The notes beneath the pieces are model-generated. The model was not told the origin of the DNA. It was given only the letters and a program-made list of their open reading frames with translations, and did not search any database. A stretch of 64,000 nucleotides of DNA. Source: Pezicula radicicola. Its lineage: Eukaryota; Ascomycota; Leotiomycetes; Helotiales; Dermateaceae. Location of the stretch: assembly GCA_003008705.1 (NCBI GenBank), contig PDUO01000027.1, positions 686,425-750,424 of the forward strand, in the 5' to 3' direction. The position numbers and the translations under genes were made by a program. Of this stretch, positions 32,725-46,328 are shown piece by piece. Numbering within the stretch: position 1 is the first letter of the stretch; each line of letters opens with the position of its first letter.

Positions 32725-35700
32725 GGGAATGATACGAATGGACTTGTTATACTGACCACTGCGCTGGGGCTAAGCATTGCAGCTCCGGCTCGCCAAAATT
32801 TAGGACATTAGAAATCACAGAAAAAATTGACTTGCTGAACTTTTGACAGACAAGAATAGTTATAATCCAAAAGGATTTACTTCACTACTTTCTTATAACT
32901 AGTTATACAAAAGGGATTGAATTTGAAAAGTAAGAGAGGTGTAGTGGCTGTTAAGTCGACTTATCTCACTTAAAAATAATGTTTTCTCTTTAGATTCTTT
33001 TTGAAATACTACTTACACATATCCCTATTACTTCAACTTAACTCTTAAGTTCTGATTCTGCGAACTTTAGTTACCTTATTATAAAGTTTAAATGGCTTAC
33101 GTTTGGGACTTTGTTAGTACTCTCTTGGTTTGAAGTGAACACTAATATAACGCATAGAAAAAGGAGTTGCTAAGAGAACGAGAATAGACGAGGGGAAATC
33201 CTGACCTACAACAGCTAGAGAGGAATAAGCAAGATTAAGTAAAAGAGCCCAGTTTACGCCTACAAAAAATTGCAAATACCTAGTAATTATTAATATCCTC
33301 TTAAATACCTCCTTTTATCACCCCCCTCTTCCTATTGCATTCCCCTTTATTCTCTTCAGCCAACTACGAAAGCTTCAAGAACCTACTGTAAAGTAACGAT
33401 CTTCTTTATTTTATATCAGGAGCAACTATAGGAAAGAATAAATACTGATTTATTTCCCGTTTAACGGAGCTAAGCGATGTGAACCGGTATTCTGTATGCC
33501 AATTCCTAGGAGATATTGTATAGTCAAATTTGTTTAGCATCTATTAGCTATGTCTAACAATAAACTTGGCTTTAATACTTCGTCCTTCAAAAGCCCTTTT
33601 TTGTACTTTGTTTTTAGCAATTTTACTTGCTTAGTTTTTACACTTGCTGTGTTCTTGAAATCTGATTCTGAACCAAGAGATGGTGATTAATTAAGTTGTT
33701 TTTGAGTTACAGTAGTATAATAGAGATTCTTGGCATTATTTACTTCATTTCTTTCCAATCCATGTGATAGCTTGCGATTTACGAAAGTACCTGTGGATGT
33801 CTCTCGCTTAGAAGTGAAGTTCTATATCCCGCCTATATCTCAACTTTCTAGGAACCATATGTCTAGATCATGCCTATAGTAGGAAAATACTTCCGTGCCT
33901 AGACCATATGTTCAAGCATCTAAATTTAGACCATGGAAAGTTTCACAGCCACAAACTTAGAGAAGAGTGGCAGTGGAGTCGCAGATCCCGGTATAGCTGA
34001 AGAACCTCCTATACATCCTAACGTCATTTGAAACTTCATGTTTAATGCTTTGAATTATCCTAGTTACGATTGGGTGGTGGAAGATGGTTCGTGATAAGGT
34101 ACGGAGTTAAAGTTCAAGGATACGGTAATATGAAGATAAATTAATAGAATACCCTGAGTCTGGGGAAATGAAAATTGTTCTAGCCAGTCTAGTGTACATT
34201 GTAGTGGAGCGAAACTGCCGTCCTATATTCTGGGGTGTCTCGGTATTGGTTCAATAACTTGGCTAATAAGTGGCTTAACATGAAATTCGCCGAGATAGAC
34301 GCAAGGATTAATGCGAGAGTTTGAGAAATTGAAATAATCGCCGACGATTACCTTATACAACGAAACAAGGAAGGCTGAATGTTGTCTTAGAAGACGTGTT
34401 TGTATGGAACGCCTTGCTTGGCGCCTACACGTGATCGCTCCCCCTTTAAGATATATGAATCACGTGTCAAAGCGAGCTGTCAAGTGAAGGTCCTCTGTAG
34501 ATTTCAATTTCAACTTGCTTGATTTCTCAGTCTAGTTGGATAACAAGTCACTTGATTTTATCAACTCACTCTATTTTATCGGTGTTTTGAGCAGCTTATG
34601 TGAACTTGGTAACTCGCTTGAATTAAATAGCTTAATTGATCTTAGTGACTTAATGTTTAAACTACTTAGTCTATCTATATAACTTAGTTTTCTTTGATAA
34701 AGAAGTATTGGATAAAGAGTAAGTAACCTTGGATTTACAATTTCTCCACTATAGCATAACTGGTCGTGTAATAGTGGTGCTAGAAGCGTTCTTGACATAC
34801 AGAGCCAAAGAAGCTAAGGTAGTTTCTAGAGCAGAAACAATTACACAACTAGCTGGTGAGGCTTGAAAGTAGCCTATGTGCCATTTGTTTTGTACACTCG
34901 GGGCGGGCGTGCTAGTAGAGAGCCAGTTGTACCTATAGTCCTGCGATGCAGAATATGCACCGCAAAAAGTGAGAGGCTCGGGAAACATATGCTAACAAAT
35001 GCCATGGTGGACTGGTAGTAAGGACCTGCGGCTGCAAGTAAGAGGTTCCTTCGTTGTATGGAGTAAACTCTTGACAGATGGACGTTGAATTTGCCTCGTT
35101 TCCGCTACTGATCGCTCAGCGCCAAGGACGCCGGCGAAGAAGCTTGAATCATGCTCACGCCACGATAAAAGCTTCATTGAAATCTAAGAAATTGCTTGTC
35201 TCCAAATTTGAGAAAAGGATTCTTTCTCCCAAACTTTCTAAAGATTTGGGAAACTCAAAAACAAGTGCCCAAATCTATTAATCCGCGTGTAATTCTCCGC
35301 GTCGGAAAAGTTCGCCGATTTTTGGACTCCCATCTTTGTGTCATGGCACGATCCTTCTGTGTATGGGACGACGGTGGAGGCAAACATGGAGGTTGGAGAT
35401 TTCTCCCTCTGGAGTATGGAAAAAGTCGGAGTCGTGGAGCGCATTTTGGTGGAACCCTCAAGCTTCTTGAAGTTCAAGTCTCGAACCGCAATCTTCAGAT
35501 CCACAAACCCTCCACTTTATTTTCGAATTCAGACATGTATTCGGTCCTTCAATTTGGATGGCCATCTGGAGTTTGGTGGAGGCGACGCAGTAAGTCGGGG
35601 TATTCTCGGGTTCGGCCTCGAATCGAGGGCTTTCATCTTTTGCTTGCCTTCGTGGATTTTCGATTTGGATTTGATAACGTTGCCATTGACTTTTGCGCTT

Positions 35701-37217
35701 GCGGAAGTGTGCGGTTCTAAAAAGGTGTTTACCGTAAGCAGGAAACGTCGGTCGCCCAAGGAATGCTTCTCTTGAAGTCAATTCAAGCAAAAAAACTTTG
35801 TTTGAAGAAGTACACTTGTACATGGCTGAAATAAAAAAAAAACTCCCGCAGAGGACAATCGAAGATCCGGAAATAAGAAAATGAAGCCATTGTGAACACT
35901 GACCACTGTAATATCAGGCGACGTTAGGTTCTTGAGAAGCAAAGAAAATCCCAAAAAAAATTCGCTCAAGTCACAAAGTACTCCACCCCCAAGACTCCAG
36001 TCTCTCCAACTCCAATTCTCCATTGCTCCATTGCTCCAGAGCTCCATAGTCGCCCTCATCCCCTTCTGTATATATATCCACAAATACTCGGTGCGACTGC
36101 GGTAACCCCCACCCTCTAACAAACAACTACCTAATCAAAAGCATGGGGCGATGACACTTCACCCCACTCCCCAGCTCTCCATCTCCATCCCCTCGTGAGG
36201 GATGCGATTCGTGAAGGAGAAAAAGGCGCGTGGTTCGCACGATAGTGACGTAGTATGAAAACTAAAAGAAGGCAGCTTAGCGACGCCAAGAGAGCGATGC
36301 TTGTTTTGACGCCGTTGTGTCGCGTTCGTCCCGTCATCACGAATGCCGGAGTTTGGAGTTTGTAGTGACATGAAGAAATGGCAATGCGCATCTCATGACA
36401 ACATGTTGCGTAAGAGCCACGATAATAAGCGCAGTTAAGTAAGTAAATTACTGAATTACAGAACTCAAGCTTCCCATGGCTAGAATCATATGCGCCACAA
36501 ATGCTAAGAAATTAAGAAATACAGAACGAAAGTGCCGTCCGTTAATTGGGCGTTTTATTACTCCGAGTATCAATGCGTCGACGGCTTGCGGCTTGCGGCT
36601 TGCTCTTTGGGGCTTAACGGGATCTACAGTACGTCTTGGCGGTCTTGTCCTAACGCCACAAAAGCTTGCAGTAGCCGCACCATCAGGGACCAGGACTCGC
36701 TATACAATTGGATGAGGGTGCCAACAACTGTGGACAATGTGTCAGTAAATGCCCATATTTCGGCCGATTGACGCCCCTCGAAAGCCGACCGTTAACTGCC
36801 CTCTTACTCCTTCGAGTCTAGAAGGGTAATACCGTTAATACCCACCTCTAGTTTTCATGGCAAGTCAAAGTTGGGGAAGTTGCGCACAGAAAAATGACGT
36901 ACTTAACCAGGTAGTTGATGGCGTCCAGTTCGGCCTCTCCTAGCCTCTCTCTTTCCTTTTCTTCTTTAAAGAAGTCAATCACACGATCCTCTTTCCTACG
37001 CTTCTCCTTCTAGCGTTCCTCAAATACTCTCTAGTCTTCACCATTCAGAAACGAACGGTTCAACGGAGAACTACTACTGGGTTATATATTCTACCGTTTC
37101 CCCACAAACTGCATATGCATTAGGATATCATCTCTCCAGTTTTGGTATCGACATTTCTCACCCACAACACTTCATTCCATCTCCTCTCCCTCCTCCTCCA
37201 TCACTACATCCTCCACC
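32725..37217. other. Long gene-poor stretch
   Basis: About 4.5 kb without a supported gene. 32800-34450 is AT-rich decayed DNA. 34510-34740 carries another dense patch of the dispersed motif (CAAGTCACTTGATT, GGTAACTCGCTTGAATTA). 35050-35820 is less AT-rich and open in four or more overlapping frames, none with protein-like composition. 36780-37217 is promoter and CT-rich leader of the MFS gene. Confidence 0.4.
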
Positions 37218-39219
37218 ATGGCGGACCATAGCCAATTACCTCCAGAGGCACATCCTACATCCACACACCCAGGTCCTCCCGCAGCCTTGGACGAGGCACC
37301 AGAACACGACACCTCGTCCGAAAACACCAGAATTGCAGACAGGAGCAACGACTCGCCCGAAAAGGAGGACGTCATCTCGCCTCTAGCACAACATAAAGAG
37401 GGAAAGCATGCAACCATTGACCCCAATGCACTCGCTCTGCGACTCCAAAAGACCGCAAATGAGAAGTCGGGAGACGCTGAGAGGATTATACTTACAGAAG
37501 AAGATTGTTACGATCAATTGGGTTTCAAGTTCCCTACGTGGAAGAAGTGGACGATTCTGAGCGTCATCTTCATTGTTCAGGTGTCCATGAACTTCAACAC
37601 CTCTCTCTACTCCAATGCGCTCGGTGGTATATCTGAAGAATTTCATGTCAGTGAGCAAGCTGTGCGATGCGGTGCCATGATATTCCTCGTTTTGTACGCT
37701 TTCGGATGTGAACTCTGGGCTCCATGGTCCGAGGAGTTGGGCCGTAAACCTATCCTGCAAGCCAGTTTGTTTCTCGTCAATATTTTCCAACTTCCTGTCG
37801 CACTCGCCCACAATTTCGGTACTATCATGGCTGGTCGTGCTTTAGGTGGTCTTTCGTCTGCTGGAGGTTCTGTCACTCTTGGTATGATTGCTGATATGTG
37901 GGAGGCCGATGATCAGCAATATGCAGTCGCTTTTGTTGTCTTCTCCTCAGTCGGTGGCTCCGTTCTTGGTCCTGTCATTGGCGGTTTCTGCGAACAATTC
38001 CTCGCCTGGCGATGGTGCATCTGGATTCAATTGATTTTTGGAGGCTTTGTTCAAATCCTTCACTTGGTCCTCGTCCCCGAAACTCGAACCACCGTTATGA
38101 TGAACAAGATTGCACAGAAGATGCGCAAGTCTGGAGAGAACCCAAATGTCTACGGACCAACTGAGGGCTTGACCTTCATGGAGCGCTTCCCACCAAAGGA
38201 GATTCTCATCACATGGTACAGACCCTTCAAGATGTTCATCACTGAGCCCATTGTTCTCGTGTTGTCACTTCTTTCAGGTTTCTCCGACGCTCTTATTTTC
38301 ATGTTCATTCAATCCTTCGCTCTCGTCTACAAACAATGGGGATTCAATTCAGTCGAACTCGGTCTCGCATTTATACCCATTTTGGTAGGATACTTTATCG
38401 CCTGGGCTACTTTCATTCCTGCCATTAGGCGCAACATCCAAGAACGCGCAGCTAAGCCGGATGACGAGCATGCTCAATATGAATCCCGTCTCCGTTGGCT
38501 GTTGTGGACTGCTCCTTGTCTTCCAATTGGTTTGTTCGGTTTCGCATGGACCTGTCAAGGACCTCCACTCCATTGGATTGGCACTATGGTGTTTTCAGCA
38601 ATTATTGGTATTGCAAACTACAGCATCTATATGGCCACCATCGATTATATGATTTGCGCTTACGGTCCATATTCCGCTTCTGCCACTGGTGGTAACGGAT
38701 GGTCAAGAGATTTCCTTGCCGGTGTTCTTACTGTCCCTGCTACTCCTTTCTTCACTAGTAAGTAACTTGCTAACCCATCCACTTGTCCCACAAACTGACC
38801 TTTTCCAAGATATTCCTGGAAGACCACTCGAGTATGCCAACACAATTCTTGCTTGCATTTCCTTCGTCCTCGTTTTGGCAGTTTACGTCATTTACTGGAA
38901 GGGACCCGTCCTCCGAAAGAAGTCACCTTTTGCCCAACAGCTTTCCGATGCTCGCGCCGAGCACGACAAAGAGACTGGTGCCACACTCAAGCGACGTCCC
39001 ACAAACCACCGTGCCGACTCTTATGCTCGTTCGCAACAGGATATGCGTGTCAGACAGGCAATGGGAAGCACACAGCACAGCCGTGGCGGAACTCCGTCGC
39101 GAACCCCACGTGGTTCAGCACCAGTGTCGAGACGCACTAGTCACGATGTTCAGAGACATCACAAGGTCGAGGAAGCCAACAAAGTGTGGGCAGAGCAGGA
39201 TGGTGAGAAGCAAGTCTAG
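37218..39219 (+). CDS. MFS transporter, DHA1 drug/polyamine type
   Basis: Two exons, 37218-38757 and 38810-39219, with a 52-nt intron (GTAAGT, CTGAC branch) give 649 aa. A hydrophilic N-terminus of about 115 residues precedes roughly twelve membrane segments. WSEELGRKP is the loop 2-3 motif A of the superfamily. GSVLGPVIGGF in segment 5 is motif C, characteristic of drug:proton antiporters. A central cytosolic loop (about residues 295-345) contains NVYGPTEG and a PRFPPKE-like end. The C-terminal tail is Arg/Ser-rich (SRGGTPSRTPRGSAP). These features fit plasma-membrane export of drugs, toxins or polyamines by proton antiport; substrate unknown. Without the splice the protein would lose its last membrane segment, so the intron is well supported. 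Confidence 0.9.
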
Positions 39220-40173
39220 ATACAGAGAAATCTGTTGTTCATTATTCATCCATGGACACCCATGCTTGGTAGCAACTAGGCACGAAGTTTGGTTTTAAAT
39301 AATACCCCTTTTGTCGTTTTGGCTTATTTGCAGCAAAAAGTTAGCGAACTTGGCATTTGCAAAGTGGCGTTTCGTGGTGTTTGGTCTTACGACTTCTTTC
39401 TAAGTATTCAATGTTAGGTGGACTGTGGTGTGGTGGAATTGGACGTTGTGGTAGAGAGAGACTTCTTGATTCTAGACTTCTTAGAGTACTAGAGTATTTA
39501 TATACTTATATGTATGTCCGTAGCTAGCTTAGAGGATAAGAGTTAGAAATAAAGAGTATTCTGATCCCTTGGTTTGAAATCTGTTTGGACGTGATTTTTT
39601 ACGAAGATTGAAGATTGAAGATTGTGTAAAAGAGTGAAGAGTGAAGAGTAAAATCTTCTAGGATGCAATACTTTTGTATAGAGGAGAGTGAAGATTGTAG
39701 AGAGTGTTAGTAGAGAGTAGCTAATTATTTTATAACAGTTGCTAGTTGCGTTGTAGTATAGTGTTGTGAGGATTTTAGAAAGTGATGTACTGTACGGAAT
39801 AAAAGTAAGAGATATGGTGATAGGAGATAGGAGGTGGAGGTGGAGGTGAAATATATAAGGTAGATAGATTCTTAAGTTAAGAGTGAGATTTTATTAAGTT
39901 ATTAAGAGGAACTGTATGTATGTTTGCATGGGTAAGAATAAGAGGAGTTAAAGGGAGTGAGATAAGTATCAAGATAAGAATCGATTATGTTTAAGGGAGC
40001 CAAAGAGAGTTTCTTTATAGAGAGTTTAATATAGGCAGGCTACTTGGTTGACTTTTGGTACGGTAAGGGTTAAAACAAGTCAATCACGTAATTCTTATTT
40101 GTCGAAGTGTTGTGTCCAAACGAGGCTTGTGTCAATTCCTAGATTCATCAATCTAGAAATATACCCTTACGGT
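39220..40173. other. Convergent intergenic region, purine-rich
   Basis: Lies between the 3' ends of the MFS gene and the Rqc2 gene. The plus strand from about 39590 to 39990 is a purine-rich run of GAAGATTGAAGATTG- and GAGAGTGAAGAG-like words. No coding frame. Confidence 0.45.
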
Positions 40174-43100
40174 CTACCTTTGCTTCTTACTACCCTTCCC
40201 ACCCCTCGCACCACCCTTCTGTCCTCCCTTCGCCCCTCCACTACCACCTTGGGAACCACCAGCCATCACAACCCTAACCTTACCAACGGGAATGGTATTC
40301 GTAATTTCCGTCTCCTTCCACGTCTTCAACAATTCTATTTCCCGAGGCCACATCTTCTCCCCATCTCTAGACTCCTGATCTACCTTTCCCTTCGCTGCCG
40401 CATCCATATTCCATCTCGCGAGGATTTCTTTGATTGCTTTCCCTTTCTTTTGGGCTCCTGGTTGGAGTTTGGCTCTGTATTTGTTGCGGCCCATTGCTGT
40501 CCATGGTGCACAGATGGGAATGGCTTCGAGTATTTCGTCGCCGGGTAGGGGTGTACCGACTAGGGCGTCGAGATTTAGAAGGACTTGCTTTTCTGATTCG
40601 TCATCGCCTTCTTCGATCCCTTGCTCTAGCATAGCCTTTCGCTGCTCTTCGTGCTTTTTGGTTTCTTCTTGTGTCCTTTGATGCTGTGCCCGGCGACGTT
40701 CCTTATGGAATGCAAGTTCGGCTTCACGAGCAGCTTTGGCTTTGGATTCTTCTTCTGCTTTTTTAACTCCGGCTGTGGAACCGATGAGGGCTTGAACTGC
40801 CAGGCGATCTTCTTCATCTTGGTCTTTGTACTTCTTCGCAATTTTCTTTGCCTTGCCCTTCTTCCCACGCTTGGCTGGAGCTAGGTCTTTCGGGGCACCC
40901 TTCTGACTTAATGACTGACGTTCCTTTCCCTTTGATGATTGAGACGGCGTGGGCGCCGTGCTGTCAACGTCCGATTCATCTTCATCGTCGTCGTCTTCAT
41001 GTTCTGGCAGCTCAGGGTGAGCAGTTATTTGAAGGTCTTGTACTTGTTGGACCAGGGTTTCATCACTTTCTTCGTCCTTGGCATTCGATGACTGTAGAGG
41101 ATTTGAGTGAGCCGCCTTCGCTCCATCACTTTCATCTTCGGAGTCTTCATTCTCCTCATGGTCATCCTCTGCATCTGACTTGTTTGCCTCCTCTATATCA
41201 GAGGCATCTTGTTCGGTTTGGCCAGCTTCCTCGCCCATATTAGCTGGCTTCGATTCACTTGATGAACTGCCAGTGGCCTCATCAACAACTCTATGCTTGT
41301 TATGTCTGGCTTTACTTTCATCGCTTATCTGGAACACTACTCCAAAGCCCAGTAAAAGTTGAGCCGAACTGGTGGGAGGCAGAAAGTTCTTCTTCCCTTT
41401 CACACTAAAGCTACCTGGTGGCAGGAACTCTCCAGTAGGTGCAGCTTTCGATACTTGATCTGCATTTACCCACCAAGCAGACATGCCAGCCTTCGAGTCC
41501 CATGCGGTGGAACAAGCGACAGCCATAGTACCAGCCTGGGAGAGCGTTGAGGGTGGGATTGGAGCATCTGGCGTTTTGGGATTATTCCTGATGATGATAT
41601 TTGCTGCGCCTTGAATATCAGCATGCAGATATACATCGCCCTTCTTGAGATATTTCCTATAAAGAGTCTCGTTTTGTAGAGCATCGTGGCCGCCAAGAAC
41701 AAGGTATCCATCCGAAGAAATAAACCAGATGTACTTCTCGAACCACATAGGATTACGAACTGGGCGTAGCACAGCCTTCTCTTGCTTAAGACCTTTTTTG
41801 AGGTCCTGTGTGATTTTTGCCTCTTGGCTTTTCAGAGCCTTCGTTGATGATTGCAGAGTTTTCTGCTCCTTCTCTGCTGCGGATCGTTTTTCATCGTAGT
41901 ATTCCCTTGCATTCTTCCATGGGGATATCCCCAAGTTGATGTCAATCGTAAGTCTGTTATTTTCTGCGACCTTCTGCTTGTTTGCCTCTTTCGCCTTTGC
42001 GTCTTCATCCTCACTATCATCCTCATCAGTTTCGGATGCGTACGCAGAATCTACGTCGGATAATTCTTCTTCCTCATCCAGCAGTAGAGTGATGGTGTTT
42101 TCTTCAAGCTTCAAAGGTAACTTGATGATAGTAGCAACCGGATTCCGCCTCTTTTGTTCCACCTCAATGAGTCTCCCAATCTCAACCCAGTCCATTCCCT
42201 GTGCAATCAGTCCATTTACAGCATTCATGGTTTCCTGAATTCGGTCTACGTTTGCCGTTATAGCTCCAGCTTTCCGTATATTGAGTTCTTGCACCTCCTG
42301 TAAGCCGCCCAGTCTTTTCGCCTGATCGTTGCGCGCAGCTTCAATCTTTCTTTTGGCTGCGGCCTCCCGTTCGTGTAGTCGAGACTCTAATTTCTGTCCT
42401 TCGATCGAGGAAAAGAATTCGTCCACCGTTGCGTTAAATCCCTCGAACTGCAAGAAGGTCAACGTCGGGTCGTCCTCGAACTGGCGGGGTCGAAAAGGGT
42501 GGAAATCCTCATATAGAAGCCCTTTGCGTGCGTCTTCCTCTTGCCCAGCCTCGGTCGGTTTATTAGGGTCCTTCTTCGTAATGATGTATCCTTTGGCTGC
42601 TTCAGCGCTTGTGATTTCCTGCACAACCCGCCGAGCTTCCTCGAGTGACCGCATTAGGTGATCTACCAGTGCTTCACTTTGCAGAACATCAGCTGGTTTA
42701 AGTGAAGAATCAAATTCCGTTACGCGCATAGCATGATCAACAAGCATTGGAGGATACTCAGTAATTGAAACAGCCAAAGCCTTCCTCAACGCATCTCCAG
42801 ACTTCTTCTTGGGCTTCTTCCCCGCAACTAGTCCATCCTCCCCCCTATCCGCAGCCTTTTGTAATGCATCCTGAAGCCGCTGCTTCGTCAAAGGTGGCAC
42901 TCCTCCATAATTTTGTCTGTTCTCCACTGAGTACTTGAGCCCGACCCGCAGATGCTCCTGAGCCTCTCCCTCCGCCACGATTCGCAGCAGAGCTAGTATA
43001 TTCAACTCTGTGTCCGTAAGTATTATGTTACCTCCTGCATAGAACTCAAGGAACAGTTTGTATTTCCCATCGCTGAACTGGAACTCGATAATCCTGTCGG

Positions 43101-43433
43101 TCCCGACCTGCTGCACGGAGGTGACTCGTCTCGTCTTGAGGCATTGTCGTAGCTTTTTAACGAAGGCGGTGGGTTCGGCGGCAGTGACGCGAGAGTAGTT
43201 GGTAATATGACATCTGAAGCCAGAGTCTATGACCATCTGCTTCTTATTGTCTGGCTTCGCGAATTTGATGAGAAAGATTTTCGAGGAGAGGTCGTAGACA
43301 TTGTGTACGCGCAGGGTGAGGAGGCTATTTGCTAATTCGTGGGCAATGACCTGAGGCTGTGAGCATCTTGACCTGCTGAGAAGATGATGCAGAATATTAC
43401 CTTTACGTCGAGAGAGGAGAAACGTTGCTTCAT
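40174..43433 (-). CDS. RQC2: Ribosome quality control factor Rqc2/Tae2 (NEMF family)
   Basis: Minus strand, exon 1 43433-43401 (11 codons) and exon 2 43350-40174, 1069 aa. The 50-nt intron joins MKQRFSSLDVK to VIAHELANSLLTLRVHNVYD, the invariant family N-terminus, followed by DSGFRCH. The order is an NFACT-N region (to about 500), coiled coils, an NFACT-R/DUF814 domain near 560-670 (MWFEKYIWFISSDGYLVLGG, then HADIQGAANIIIRN), a long acidic and Lys-rich disordered part, and an NFACT-C/DUF3441 end (ICAPWTAMGRNKYRAKLQPG). The C-terminus is Gly/Arg/Lys-rich. Rqc2 binds stalled 60S subunits with Ltn1 and, in yeast, directs addition of C-terminal Ala/Thr (CAT) tails; that role is known for the family and inferred here. 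Symbol by homology (yeast alias TAE2). Confidence 0.95.
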
Positions 43434-44267
43434 CTTAGGTTTTGGAAGCAATTTGTTGTGCGAGCAAGGAATGGAGGGGCAAATGGAGAGGCGTTGACAT
43501 TGATGTCACTTGCGAATCTTGGCTGCCGTAGAGTAGTGGGGTAATAATCTATTCTTGCAGTCCAGAAGCTTCTTCTTTCCTTCTACGACATAATACAAGT
43601 GAATAGTCCTTTTTTGTCCCTCTACGGAGCATCTACAAGAGAGCAAGTTTACATGAAGTCCCTCAGACTCACAAATCCACCCTTTAGTAAGAATTTTCTG
43701 CGAATGTAGGCCAGGGAAACCATTGGTGTCGAAAATAGCGCAAGTAGCTGTGTCGTGTGTCTCAATGCGCACTAGCTCCCTCTCGATCTTGGTAACTCAC
43801 TTCAATATTTTACTGGGTAACTCGGCTTATTGGAGTAACTTAGTTAATTCAAGTATCTCATTAATTCATTTGAGCAACTTGGATCGGAGTAGGCAGTTAA
43901 CTCATCACCGGTTGTACAGTACTTTAGAGCTTATACACCTCTCACAGCCAGGTCTCTGGTGTCGAAAACCAGCGAGAATAGAATAGAAAGTGTCTGTGTC
44001 TTGTGTCGTAATTAAGCCATTGCCGCTATTAGTTCGATGTCCATCGAAGTCACCAGAGGTCGCGGATGAGACGCGTCATAGACAACAATGACGTTTATGC
44101 CCCAGACCCCAGCTTCGCCCGCACGCGACGGGTACTTATGCATCCCCACCTCACTCTTCGCTGGCAATGCATCAATCATCTACAAAGACAGCATTGAAAC
44201 TTGTTAATTCTTAAATTTATTTCATAACACAACCTCACGAATCCACAATCAATCCACAATCACTAAA
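43434..44267. other. Divergent promoter region with dispersed motif
   Basis: Separates divergent genes. 43785-43890 has GGTAACTCACTTCAATATT, GGGTAACTCGG and GAGTAACTTAGTTAATTC, clear members of the dispersed motif family. A minus-strand 88-codon frame at 43506-43772 has no features and probably lies in the Rqc2 leader. Confidence 0.4.
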
Positions 44268-45522
44268 ATGGCTCACACTAGGAAAAGAAAATCATCCGAG
44301 GAAGCAGACAACAAAGCTGCGCCTGCTCGGAAGAAAGCTGCAAGCTTCAAGTATTCGAATCCCAATACAGTTCCTACAGAACCCGTCAAATATGTCAACA
44401 TAGCCTGGCCAAAAGAGTTTTTACACCATCATGTGGATGGTAGAAGAGAATATGAGTGCGATTGTCCGGAAGACGGCGCAATTATTGGCGAGGAGTATAT
44501 CAAGAAGACTAGTGATATGGGGTTTCCTATCAGTGAAGATGGGATTGAGATAGTGTTACATCTTGACGGAGAAGAAGACAAGAGGGATCGGGATAGTAGG
44601 GGCATGTTTATTCTCAATGATTGGAATGGCTATGCTAAGACAGAGGTCATGGAGAATTTCGTAAGTGAAATCCGATCATAGTTATAGTAGTCGATGAGCG
44701 AGAAAAGCTGATGCATAGATTGTAGTTGAAAGATTTTAACAAGGTGATATTCAAGAAGACAGTTTCGCCGTTGAAGAAATGGGCGTATGTCGAGGGACTC
44801 GCTGCATATCTAAAAGGGGAAGATCACACGGGGTGGTTGAGTAAGTAACAACCCTTCTCAGAACTGTGCGTTCTAGCGCCTTATACACTGAGATAGTGAA
44901 CAATGACGGAGAACGATATGAGAAACTCATCAATATGTTCGGCACTATGCTCCTTACAAGCTTGGACATGCTCGCCGAGCACAACCTCCTCGCCCCAGAT
45001 TCCATTATCCCAAACATCGGCATCATCTCAATGCTTTTGATCGAATTCTCGCATGAATGGGCTAGAGATTGTAGTGTTAACTGGGAACATGAAGTCATGC
45101 ATGTCTTATCCGAAGCTGGCATAAATCTCACACCCAGAAGACAAGTTTCCATCCAACAAGAGAAACTCGATGTATTCAAGGAGCATTTTACCAGCAAAGT
45201 AAATGACAAGGTTGAAGAATGGCTCCCTGAAGAAAAGGAATTTGATGGTAACATATATGAATTTTTTGCTGTTCGGGGCGATGATTGGGTCCCGAAGGAC
45301 GATATCGACACTTCTGACGATTACAATACCAGAATGTGGGCAAGATGGGATTGGAAGAAAGAGGTATGTATTTCCTCTGCTCCTCTCGTCTTGTAATTTT
45401 AACTAACGGTTATTTAGTACGCCGAATTTGCAAAACCTGGTAGAGGGGGCACGCATTTTTGCATCGACAAGATGACTAAGAAGAAGAGGAAGCAACATCG
45501 GCTCGGTGAGTTTGAGTACTAG
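44268..45522 (+). CDS. Hypothetical protein with basic N-terminus
   Basis: Four exons, 44268-44660, 44726-44840, 44897-45363, 45418-45522, give 359 aa; introns are 54-65 nt. The third exon opens by splitting an ATG codon (A|TG). It starts with a Lys/Arg-rich nuclear-signal-like segment (TRKRKSSEEA, then APARKKAASFKYS). Then comes a mixed globular region (YVNIAWPKEFLHHHVDGRRE, then MLLTSLDMLAEHNLLAP and IEFSHEWARDCSVNWEHEV), and the tail is basic (KKKRKQHR). No known domain is recognised. Consistent phase at all three junctions and the absence of internal stops support an intact gene. Confidence 0.72.
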
Positions 45523-46328
45523 GGAGGTTTGGGTTACTAGGCTAGTTGGAGTTACGAAGTATTAAGTTGGAGTTATCAAGTTGTAGTTTGAATTACTAGG
45601 TTAGTTTGAATTAGGTAGTCTTGAGTAACATAAAGTACACCAACCACAAAAGGCACGTACACAAACAAGACAACTACAGTATTACAACCTCACAATTATA
45701 TTTGCTGCATCTCTATTTCCGGCATCCACCAAAAATTACTGTCCTAGGGTATCTCAGAACATGAAAGAAATCGTTTCAATTAATCAACATTGTTGGAACC
45801 ACTTTGAGCACAGGGTTACAGGCGGATGTCCACCATGGCACTTGGTATATTTATTGCTTCTAAATCACTGAAGTAGGATTCTATGACAGCTAGCAAGTAG
45901 CAAATAAATGCGAGATATCTTCAAAGGTAAGTCTACTTGATCTTACGTCCCCACCCCCATTCCTATATACTACTATAAACATCCACATAACTCTCTAACG
46001 GCCAATCAAAAGTGCGTATCAAAGCCTGCTATACTGTATATATCTACTACCTTTAACCCCCCCCCTTTCCCTCAATAGCCTCCAAGTTTCCATAAATTTT
46101 ACTCTTCACAGGCTTCTAAGTAGAGTCTTATATATAGGCTCTATTTCTAGCATGTAGGTGTGTTAATCCTCTCCGTCTAATGTCCCTCTCTAAACAGCAT
46201 TACACCAACCACAAAAAGGCTGTTACGCCACGAGAAGAACCTAATTTCCAAACCTCAGCACCCAAGTCCAAAAAAACAGCACCTTACAAACCACTTCTCA
46301 AAAAAAAACAGAAATACCTACAACAATA
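45523..46328. other. Convergent intergenic region
   Basis: 45540-45635 carries the dispersed motif (AGTTGGAGTTACG, AGTTTGAATTACTAGG). A near-identical word, ACCAACCACAAAA, occurs at about 45648 and 46206. No gene. Confidence 0.4.

Noticed and set aside
35196..35823. Overlapping frames of 67-174 codons on both strands
   Set aside because: All are open because the stretch is less AT-rich; none shows a domain, a splice pattern or a consistent composition.
43506..43772. 88-codon minus-strand frame upstream of Rqc2
   Set aside because: Lies within the probable Rqc2 leader, has no recognisable feature, and its end is close to the Rqc2 start codon.
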